A stretch of 35,058 nt of DNA, from contig JADJOY010000048.1 of assembly GCA_016713535.1 (NCBI GenBank), positions 1 to 35,058 on the forward strand, read 5' to 3'. The first letter of the stretch is position 1. Every line of letters begins with the position of its first letter. A program made the position numbers and the translations under genes. Below are positions 27,759 to 34,324 of this stretch, one piece after another. A model generated the notes under the pieces. That model saw only the letters and a program-made list of their open reading frames with translations. It did not search any database and was not told where the DNA came from. Source of the DNA: JADJOY01 sp016713535 [NCBI: Deltaproteobacteria bacterium] (GTDB taxonomy: Bacteria; JADJOY01).

Positions 27759-29173
27759 GAGCCCGCCTCACGGTCCCAGGTCACGAGCCCGCCCAGGATC
27801 GTGGCGCGGACGTCCTCGCTCGCGAGCCGCGCGCGAGCCAGCCGCCACGGCCGATCGAGGAGGCAGAGGTCGGCGAGCTCACCGGGCGCGATCCGGCGCG
27901 GCGTGCCGCCCGGCCTCGCGGCCGGCGTCGTGAAGAGCGCCAGCGCTCGCTCGGGCGTGAGGGCCTCGCCGGGTCCGATCACGTGGCCGGACTCGGTGCG
28001 GCGGTCCACCGCCGCCTGCATCGCGAGCCACGGATCGGGCTCGCCGAACGGCGCGTCGGTGCCGCCGCCGAGCGGCACCTGAAGCGCGTCCCAGCCGCGG
28101 CAGCGGTAGAGCCACGGCTGGTCACGCAGCTCCACATCGGTTCGATACGCGTCGCCGCGCTCGCGCACGAAGTGGGGCTGGGTGACGACCGTGAGGCCGA
28201 GCTCGGCGACCAGGGCCGCCACCTCGGGCGGCGCGACCGACGCGTGCTCGAGGCGGTCACCCGGAATCACGCCCGCCTCGCGGAAGACCTCCGCCGCAAA
28301 CACCACCTCCGTCCGTGTCACGGCATGGATCGCGACCGTGCGTCCCCGCGCGTGAGCGACTCGAGCGGCCGATACCGCAGCTTCGAAAAACAACTCCGCT
28401 TCGTCGAGTACCAGCTTCACCGAGCCCAGTGACACCCCGGGCAGCCGCGGTGTCGGCAACCGCTCCCATCCCATCACCACCAGCCGTTGCTTCAGCTCGC
28501 CGACGCGGACCGCGCGCTCCAGGATGCGCAGCTCCTTGAGCGCATTCCCGAGCGTTGCGTCCGTCAGGCCCGTCACCCCGAACCGCGCAGCGCGCACGCC
28601 AACCGCCTCGAGGCTCGGTGGTGCGCCACGAGGGCGACCGAGCGTCCGCACCCAGCCATCGAGACGATACAGCCGGCCCGTCGTGCGTCGCTCGACGTCC
28701 CGCTCCAGTGGTGGATGCCCGCGACTTGGATCGTCGACACCGAATCTCTCGATCCAGGCCGAGCTCACCACCCACAGCGCGCCGGTGCGTTGCTGGATCT
28801 GGACGGCGCGGCCGGGTAGCCAGCGATCGAGGACGTGACGATCGAGCTCGCCGGCCACCGACTCGTGGTAGCCGACACCGCGGATCACCGCTTCCGCCGG
28901 CTCGCGCTCGGCCGCTGCACGCAGCGCCGCCACGAGCTCGTCCTCGCTCCGCACGTGCGGCGGACCGCAGCGCACCGAGCGCTCGGCGGCGGCGAGGGCG
29001 AGCAGGTGGATGTGATGATCGTGGAGGCCGGGCAGGAGCGCGCCGCCGCACGCGTCGATGACCACCTCGCCCGGCGAGGGCGAGAGACCGCGCTCGACCG
29101 CGATGATGCGCTCGCCGTCGATCCGCACGTCGAGCGGTGCCTGCCCGTCGACCTCGGCGCGGCGGATCAGCAC
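27755..29173 (-). CDS. amidohydrolase_3 family metal-dependent hydrolase (YtcJ-like)
   Basis: This protein is 472 aa. The GTG at 29173-29171 is preferred because it overlaps the CoA-transferase-like stop (GTGCTGA) and the protein then begins MLIRRAEVDGQAPLDVRIDGERI, as in this family. A frame reaching further upstream contains only Arg-rich translation. Metal-binding signatures are H54-x-H56 (PGLHDHHIHLLAL), VAIHAVTRTE, DRLEHASV and GGTDAPFGEPDPW. The C-terminal LFTTPAARPGGTPRRIAPGELADLCLLD closes the composite beta-domain. It hydrolyses an amide or other polar bond in an unknown compound. Its stop overlaps the methyltransferase start. Family call secure, substrate open. Confidence 0.88.
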   Translation of the reverse strand: MLIRRAEVDGQAPLDVRIDGERIIAVERGLSPSPGEVVIDACGGALLPGLHDHHIHLLALAAAERSVRCGPPHVRSEDELVAALRAAAEREPAEAVIRGVGYHESVAGELDRHVLDRWLPGRAVQIQQRTGALWVVSSAWIERFGVDDPSRGHPPLERDVERRTTGRLYRLDGWVRTLGRPRGAPPSLEAVGVRAARFGVTGLTDATLGNALKELRILERAVRVGELKQRLVVMGWERLPTPRLPGVSLGSVKLVLDEAELFFEAAVSAARVAHARGRTVAIHAVTRTEVVFAAEVFREAGVIPGDRLEHASVAPPEVAALVAELGLTVVTQPHFVRERGDAYRTDVELRDQPWLYRCRGWDALQVPLGGGTDAPFGEPDPWLAMQAAVDRRTESGHVIGPGEALTPERALALFTTPAARPGGTPRRIAPGELADLCLLDRPWRLARARLASEDVRATILGGLVTWDREAGS

Positions 29174-30525
29174 CGGATGCCCAGCGAAGCGAGCACCTGC
29201 GTGGTGTCGGCGCCGAGGTCGGCGGCGCTGCCGCGCGGCGTCCGCGCTCGCGGTTCCGCCACCGGCATCCGTTCGCCGTCCGCCTCCACGTCGAACCCTC
29301 CGCCGCGACGAGCCGCCACCGCCGCGCCGCCTGGCATCGGCGCCGCGTCGAGCACGGTTCGCACGACGTCGCACAGGCTCACGTCGAGGAGCACGCTCTC
29401 ACCCCCACGCCATGCGCGCAACCCAGCGACGGCGGCCTCGATCCCCGCGAGGGGATCCGCGATCGCGTCACCGCAGAAGAGCGGCGTCGCCGAGCCCGCC
29501 GCGTACCCGGTCGCACGCACCAGCCCCGCGGCGGCGCTCGCGTCGTCGCCGAACGCGACCCACTCGGCCTCGGGCTCGCCGCGCCCGTAACCGGTGAGGC
29601 TGAGCCACACCTTCCCCGGTGCCCGCGCGACGATCCTCTCCGCGTCGATCCCGAGCTGGCGCAGCGCGCGCGGGCGCGAGCTCTCGATCACGAGGTCGGC
29701 ACGCTCGACGAGGCGGACCAGCACCGCCCGATCCGCGTCGTCGGTGAAGTCGAGCGCGACGCTCTCCTTCCCGGCGTTGAGCAGGTCGAGGAAGGCGCGC
29801 GGCCCCCGGCGGGCGCCGTCCGGTCGCCGCGTGCTCTCGACCTTCACGACGCGCGCTCCCGCGCCCGCCAGCAAGTGGCCCGAGAGCGGGCCCGCCCACA
29901 GCGACGACAGGTCGACCACGAGCGGCGCCGCGCCGTCGGCCGTGGGGCAGCGCCACGGGCCACGGGCGCGCACCCGTACCGGCGGGGGTGGCGCGGCGGC
30001 CGGACCGGCGACCGGCGCCACGGCGAGACCGAGGAGCCGCGCGCGCGCGATCGTCGCGCCCGCGTCGGCGAGCCCGACCCGCTCGGTGAGCGCGGCCCAG
30101 GCCCCCTCGCGATCGCGGCCCGCGAGCTCGGCCAGACCGTCGTCCTCGAGCCAGGCGGGCACGAGCCGCCAGTCGTCGTCGCGCGGCAGGTTCGCGGCGA
30201 TGAAGCCGCCGTCGGCGGCGCGGAGCAGCCGGCACGTGCCGCTCGGCGAGACGGCACCGCGGCGCGCGTAGCCGAAGATCGCCGCGCGCTCGCCGAGCAG
30301 CGCGCCGCCGTCGACCTCGCCGAACACCCAGCGCGCGCCCGCCAGCGCGCGCAGCTCGTCGAGGCGCTCACGCGCCCACGTCGCCAGCGCCGCCGGAGCG
30401 AGAACGGGCGGCCCGTCGGGCCGCCCGCTCACCGCCATCGCACCCGACGCCGCCCACTCGAGGGCGGGATGGGTCGCGGCGGCGCTCGTCACCGCGTCGT
30501 TCGCGCCAGGCCGTCTGGCCCGCAT
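29167..30525 (-). CDS. atypical CaiB-like CoA-transferase with N-terminally reduced first domain
   Basis: This intact 452-aa protein is unlike the other CaiB genes here. Residues 1-175 look like the remnant of a first domain that lacks the opening nucleotide-binding strand (EWAASGAMAVSGRPDGPP, GTCRLLRAADGGFIAANLPR). The second part begins late with PLVVDLSSLWAGPLSGHLLAGAG (201-223), followed by VKVESTRRPDGARRGP, NAGKESVALDF, LTGYGR and a nucleophile segment CGDAIADPLAGIEAAVAGL with Asp357. The C-terminal small domain is nearly absent, so the chain looks rearranged. The start is ATG 30525 (GTG 30528 possible); it lies inside the palindromic element at 30521-30694. It overlaps the amidohydrolase by 7 nt. 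Assignment to the superfamily is good; the function is unknown. Confidence 0.78.
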   Translation of the reverse strand: MRARRPGANDAVTSAAATHPALEWAASGAMAVSGRPDGPPVLAPAALATWARERLDELRALAGARWVFGEVDGGALLGERAAIFGYARRGAVSPSGTCRLLRAADGGFIAANLPRDDDWRLVPAWLEDDGLAELAGRDREGAWAALTERVGLADAGATIARARLLGLAVAPVAGPAAAPPPPVRVRARGPWRCPTADGAAPLVVDLSSLWAGPLSGHLLAGAGARVVKVESTRRPDGARRGPRAFLDLLNAGKESVALDFTDDADRAVLVRLVERADLVIESSRPRALRQLGIDAERIVARAPGKVWLSLTGYGRGEPEAEWVAFGDDASAAAGLVRATGYAAGSATPLFCGDAIADPLAGIEAAVAGLRAWRGGESVLLDVSLCDVVRTVLDAAPMPGGAAVAARRGGGFDVEADGERMPVAEPRARTPRGSAADLGADTTQVLASLGIRC

Positions 30526-30694
30526 CACTCACGAAGCCTTCTACTGCGGCCGCCGATCGTCGGCATCTTGGGGCGGACTCGGCGTCGTCGGCGCTCGGCG
30601 TACCTTCGAGTACGCCTGCGCGCCTCGAGCCTGCGTCCGCCCCAATCTGCTCGACGCTTGGCGACCTCGCTACGAAGTGTTCGTGAATGACGCG
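30521..30694. repeat. nested palindromic intergenic element of about 174 bp
   Basis: Three nested levels of dyad symmetry share one centre. The ends CGCATCACTCACGAA (30521-30535) and TTCGTGAATGACGCG (30680-30694) are inverted copies with two mismatches. TTGGGGCGGAC (30568-30578) and GTCCGCCCCAA (30635-30645) are perfect 11-bp arms. GGCGTAC (30597-30603) and GTACGCC (30610-30616) form a 7-bp hairpin with loop CTTCGA. It fills the gap between two minus-strand genes, covers the start codon of the atypical CoA-transferase, and ends 3 nt before the SDR stop codon. No coding capacity is seen. Confidence 0.85.
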
Positions 30695-30696
30695 GG

Positions 30697-31530
30697 CTAG
30701 AGCCCGGTCGTCCCCATGTCGACGGAGTTGCCGGAAGCCTCCCAGTTACCCCGGTAGACGTGCGGGCCCGCCGCGGTGAGGCCGCCATCGACCACCAGGA
30801 TGGCACCGGTCACGAACCGCGACTCGTCGCTGGCGAGGTAGAGCGCGGCGCTGGCGATGTCCTCGCCCAGCCCGGCCTCGGGCCACGGCTGCGACTGCGC
30901 CATCATCGGCTCGAGCGCCTCCTTGTTGCCGCGGTGGACCAGCGGCGTGAGGATGGCGCCCGGGCAGATCGCGTTGACGCGGATCTTCTTGCGCGCGAGC
31001 TCCACCGCGACCGAGCGCGTCAGGTTGACCACCGCCGCCTTCGCCGAGGTGTAGGCGTGCGGCCCGCAGCCGCCGCTCAGGCCGGCGATCGAGGCGGTGT
31101 TGATGATCGAGCCGCCCTGCCCCTGGGCGCGCAACACGCGCGCGCCGTGCTTGAGGCCGAGGAACACGCCGCGCACCAGCACCGCGAACGTCAGGTCCCA
31201 GTCCTCGACGCGCATCTCGTGGATCTTGCCGAGCGCGCCGGGAAGGCCCGCGTTGTTGAAGACGATGTCGAGGCGGCCGAACTCGGTCATCGCGAGGTCG
31301 AGCATCGCCGAGACCTGCGCCTCCTCGGCGACGTTGGTCTTGACGAAGCGCACGTTGGCGCCGAGCCCCTCGCTCGCCGCGATGTCGATCGCCTCGGCGG
31401 CGGTCTTGTCGTTGAGGTCGCCGATCACCACCTTTGCGCCCTCGCGCAGGAACCGGAGCACCGACTCGCGGCCGATACCGCTACCGCCGCCGGTGACGAC
31501 CGCCACTTTCCCTTCCAGACGCTGGCTCAC
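30697..31530 (-). CDS. SDR family NAD(P)-dependent oxidoreductase
   Basis: This is an intact classical short-chain dehydrogenase of 277 aa. The GTG at 31530 is chosen because AAGGAGG (31536-31542 on this strand) stands exactly 5 nt upstream and the protein then starts MSQRLEGKVAVVTGG. An ATG at 31572 would add 14 residues, include the operator-like palindrome in the coding part, and lacks such a site. Motifs are TGGGSGIG (13-20), NNAG (92-95), Ser147 and Tyr160-x3-Lys164 (HAYTSAKAA), and PGAILTP. It oxidises an alcohol or reduces a ketone in the cytoplasm; the Asp after the second strand (VVIGDLND) suggests NAD preference. It could supply a ketone to the carboxylase, but it is 20 kb away. Confidence 0.93.
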   Translation of the reverse strand: MSQRLEGKVAVVTGGGSGIGRESVLRFLREGAKVVIGDLNDKTAAEAIDIAASEGLGANVRFVKTNVAEEAQVSAMLDLAMTEFGRLDIVFNNAGLPGALGKIHEMRVEDWDLTFAVLVRGVFLGLKHGARVLRAQGQGGSIINTASIAGLSGGCGPHAYTSAKAAVVNLTRSVAVELARKKIRVNAICPGAILTPLVHRGNKEALEPMMAQSQPWPEAGLGEDIASAALYLASDESRFVTGAILVVDGGLTAAGPHVYRGNWEASGNSVDMGTTGL

Positions 31531-31535
31531 GAGGG

Positions 31536-31542
31536 CCTCCTT
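31536..31542 (-). promoter_or_regulatory. strong ribosome-binding site fixing the SDR start at GTG 31530
   Basis: AAGGAGG on the minus strand, 5 nt from the GTG at 31530-31528. It is the best Shine-Dalgarno match I noticed in the window and decides against the longer ATG start at 31572. Confidence 0.85.
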
Positions 31543-31562
31543 GGCAGGCACGGAATGCACGA

Positions 31563-31580
31563 AGTGAAACATGTTTCACT
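31563..31580. promoter_or_regulatory. perfect 18-bp palindromic operator upstream of the SDR gene
   Basis: AGTGAAACATGTTTCACT is its own reverse complement over all 18 bases. It lies 33-50 nt upstream of the SDR start. The core TGAAACATGTTTCA fits the TNNAACNNGTTNNA shape of KstR-type operators and resembles PsrA-like GAAAC..GTTTC boxes, both bound by TetR-family regulators of lipid or steroid catabolism. No TetR gene lies in the window. Confidence 0.7.
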
Positions 31581-31621
31581 CCATGCCGCCAAGCGCCCGC
31601 GGCGCTCGCTCGGGCACCCCC

Positions 31622-31663
31622 GCGGGGGGACGGAGCCCCCCGCGCTACGAAAACCATCGTAGC
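31622..31663. repeat. GC-rich palindrome, family A variant with CTACG/CGTAG hairpin
   Basis: The stem GCGGGGGG (31622-31629) / CCCCCCGC (31636-31643) is followed directly by GCTACGA (31644-31650) and TCGTAGC (31657-31663) around an AAACCA loop. The CTACG flank is shared with the paired family A element at 11829-11889. A degenerate second arm continues to about 31680. It lies between the acetyltransferase-like stop and the SDR operator. Confidence 0.7.
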
Positions 31664-31693
31664 GACGGGGGTTCCATCCCCGATCGCCGGCGC

Positions 31694-31712
31694 ACGCGGC
31701 TTTCCGCCGCGT
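31694..31712 (-). terminator. hairpin touching the stop codon of the acetyltransferase-like gene
   Basis: Perfect 7-bp stem ACGCGGC (31694-31700) / GCCGCGT (31706-31712) with loop TTTCC. It begins within the minus-strand TGA stop at 31714-31712. There is no T-run, so termination is only a possibility. Confidence 0.4.
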
Positions 31713-32840
31713 CACAGAACGGCGATCTCGAGGAACGGCGGGCGCGCGTCGAGGGCGTCGGCCGTGGTGGCGCCGTCCTCCCAGTGGACCGCGTAGAGGC
31801 GGGCGTCGTAGGGCGTGAAGCGAAACGAGTCCTCGACCACCCGGTAGAGCGGGTCGCGCTCGTGGCGCCCGGCCATGAAGAAGCCGTAGCCCTGGCCGAG
31901 GGCGCGGTCGAAGGTCTCGCTCAGCAGGAGCCGGTAGACGGCTGCGGCGTCGCTCTCGCGCTCGTCCACCGCCGAGAGCGCCGCGTAGAAGTAGCGAAAC
32001 GGCCGCCCCGCCTCGGGCAGCGGCGCGAAGCCGAAGAGACGTCCAGCCGCCGCGTAGAGCGGCCGCACCAGCCGCATCTTGCCGTGATACCCGACCACCA
32101 CGGTCTGCTTGATGCCGGACTGATCCCAGCGGCCGAGGCAGCCGACCAACCGCCCGGCGCGCGTCGCGAGCAAGAAATCGCTCACGGCGAGGCCCGCCAG
32201 CCGAGGCGAGCCGGCGGCGAAGTCGTCCGCGGTCCCACACCGGCGCGAGCTGCCGGGCGGCGCCGTGGCGCGCGAGCAGCGCGAGGATCGCCGGGAGCTG
32301 GTCGGCGCGGGCGGGCTCCACGGTCACGCCGGGGACGCGAAGCCGGCGTGGCCGGCCGAGCAGGTGGATCGAGAACGTCCGCAGCCGGCCGAGGTCGCGG
32401 TAGACCGGCAGCCCGGCCCGGCCGCTGGTGAGGATCTCGCGGGCCGCGGCGTTGTCCTCGATGATCGTCGACACGTAGAGCGGCACGCGGTCGGCGTCGT
32501 GGAGCTCGCGCAGCTTCCGGTAGCCGCGCGCCAGCCACAGCGACTGGCGGACCGCGGGATCGACGCGCAGCCCGCTGATGTAGCCGAGCCGCGCGGCTCG
32601 CCGTTCAGGTACATCGCGCGTCGAGCGCGTGGCCACGCCGCGGATCCGCGCGTCGTCCGCGCCGTCGCGGCCGACGATCACCTGCTGCCGCTCGCCCTCC
32701 ACGGCGATGGCGCGGAAGAAGCTCGGCTCGCGGTGGAACGCCACCGAGATCTCGCCCGGCATGGCGTTCTCGCGCACCAGCCTGCGCAGCTCGGCGTCGT
32801 CGGCTTCCGTCGCCAGATCGATCCGGATCGAGGCCGCCAT
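31712..32840 (-). CDS. GNAT-like acetyltransferase, frame disturbed near 32600-32620 and 32220
   Basis: This protein of about 376 aa has a GNAT-like first half: IRIDLATEADDAELRRLVREN, VIVGRD, LGYISGLRVDPAVRQSLWLARGYRKL (strand, then an acetyl-CoA-like loop) and VSTIIEDNAAAREILTS. The second half includes MSDFLLATRAGRLVGCLGRWDQ and FRYFYAALSAVDE. Near 32220 the frame changes: DDFAAGSPRLAGLAVSDFLL continues in another frame to 31712, requiring one extra or two missing bases. Near 32600-32620 a short stretch reads VPERRAA in frame while another frame reads MYLNGEP, a sequence that would suit this fold better; two compensating indels are possible. Start at ATG 32840 (MAASIRIDLATEAD). The substrate is unknown. 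Confidence 0.65.
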
Positions 32841-32965
32841 CGCGCCGCGAACTATAGCGGGCCGCCGCCTCCCCCGAGCGCGCGATCGGCGCCCGCGCGC
32901 GCATTTGACCGACCTGCTACGATCTCCGGGTTCGATCGCGGCCGCGGTCGATCGGGAACCCAGAC

Positions 32966-34324
32966 ATGCGACTCACGCTCATTCATCCCTGCATCGGCCG
33001 CGTCCCGGGCCAGCGCTACATCCGCGGTTGGCAGATGGAGCCGCTGCCCGCGGCCCTGATCGCCGGCCTCACGCCCAAGGAGGTCGAGGTCCGCTTCTAC
33101 GACGACCGCATGGAGCCGATCCCGTTCGACGAGCCCACCGACCTCGTCGCCATGAGCGTCGAGACCTACACCGCCAAGCGCGCCTACCAGATCGCGAGCG
33201 AGTACCGCAGCCGCGGCGTGCCGGTGGTGATGGGCGGCTTCCACGCCGCGCTCCAGACCGACGAGGTCGCGCGCTATGCCGAGTCGGTGGTGGTGGGCGA
33301 GGCCGAGGGGCTGTGGCCCGAGGTCCTCGACGACTACCGCCACGGCACTCCCAAGAAGATCTACCGCCTCGCCGACCGCCCCGCGCTCAAGGGCGCCACT
33401 CCCGATCGCCGCATCTTCCGGGGCAAGGACTACCTGCCGGTGAGCCTCGTCGAGGCCGGACGCGGCTGCCATTTCGTGTGCGAGTTCTGCGCGGTGACCA
33501 CGTACTTCCAGCGCCGCCAGACCCGCCGCCCGATCGACGAGGTGGTGGCCGAGATCGCCGACCTGAAGGCGCAGGGCCGCAAGTTCTTCTTCTTCGTCGA
33601 CGACAACCAGACCTCCAACATCAAGGAGGTGAAGGAGTTCTTCCGCGCCCTGATCCCGCTCAAGATCCGCTGGGTCAGCCAGACGAGCATCAACGGCGCC
33701 CACGACCCCGAGTTCCTCGACCTGCTCAACAAGAGCGGCTGCCAGGGCGTCCTGATCGGCTTCGAGAGCCTCAACCGAAAAAACCTCGTGCAGATGGACA
33801 AGGACTTCAACACCATGGGCGGCGGCTACGAGAAGTCGCTCGCCAAGCTGCGCGAGGCCAAGATCCGCCTCTACCCGACCTTCATCTTCGGCTACGACGA
33901 GGACACCCCCGACACCTTCGCGGAGACCGTCGAGTTCGCGAAGCGCCACAACTTCTACATCACCGCCTTCAACCACCTCACACCCTTCCCCGGCACGCCG
34001 CTCTACGAGCGCCTCGAGAAGGAAGGCCGCCTGCTCTACGAGAAGTGGTGGATGGACGAGCGCTACGGCTACAACAAGGTGCCGTTCACGCCCCGCAAGG
34101 TGACCCCCGAAGAGGTGGAGCGGGGCTGCGTCGAGGCGCGCCGCAGCTTCTACACCTGGCCGAGCATCGTGAAGCGCAGCGTCGACCCGGTGAACCGCGA
34201 CAGTTGGTTCATGTTCCGCAACTTCTTCCTCATCAACGGCATCCACCGCGCCGAGGTGAGCTTGCGCAACCACTACCCGCTCGGCGACCGCACCTGGCCG
34301 GGCCAGCTCCTGGAAGCGAACTGA
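32966..34324 (+). CDS. B12-binding-domain radical SAM protein
   Basis: This is an intact 452-aa protein. Residues 1-130 form a cobalamin-binding-like Rossmann domain (LTLIHPCIGRVPGQRYIRGW, VVMGGFHAALQTDEVARYA, VVVGEAEGLWPEVLDDY) but without the DxHxxG base-off motif. The radical SAM domain has the 4Fe-4S triad C168-x3-C172-x2-C175 (GCHFVCEFCAVTTYF), FFVDDNQTSN and a C-terminal FNHLTPFPGTPLY. This architecture resembles HpnJ-like and related enzymes acting on lipids or hopanoids. The reaction cannot be assigned. It is divergent from the acetyltransferase-like gene (125-nt gap) and its stop shares a base with the next start (TGATG), so the pair is coupled. Confidence 0.9.
   Translation: MRLTLIHPCIGRVPGQRYIRGWQMEPLPAALIAGLTPKEVEVRFYDDRMEPIPFDEPTDLVAMSVETYTAKRAYQIASEYRSRGVPVVMGGFHAALQTDEVARYAESVVVGEAEGLWPEVLDDYRHGTPKKIYRLADRPALKGATPDRRIFRGKDYLPVSLVEAGRGCHFVCEFCAVTTYFQRRQTRRPIDEVVAEIADLKAQGRKFFFFVDDNQTSNIKEVKEFFRALIPLKIRWVSQTSINGAHDPEFLDLLNKSGCQGVLIGFESLNRKNLVQMDKDFNTMGGGYEKSLAKLREAKIRLYPTFIFGYDEDTPDTFAETVEFAKRHNFYITAFNHLTPFPGTPLYERLEKEGRLLYEKWWMDERYGYNKVPFTPRKVTPEEVERGCVEARRSFYTWPSIVKRSVDPVNRDSWFMFRNFFLINGIHRAEVSLRNHYPLGDRTWPGQLLEAN

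Noticed and set aside
32905-32923. TTGACC with TACGAT as a promoter for the radical SAM gene
   Set aside because: The spacer is only 7 nt, too short for a standard sigma-70 promoter, and no alternative -35 element fits.
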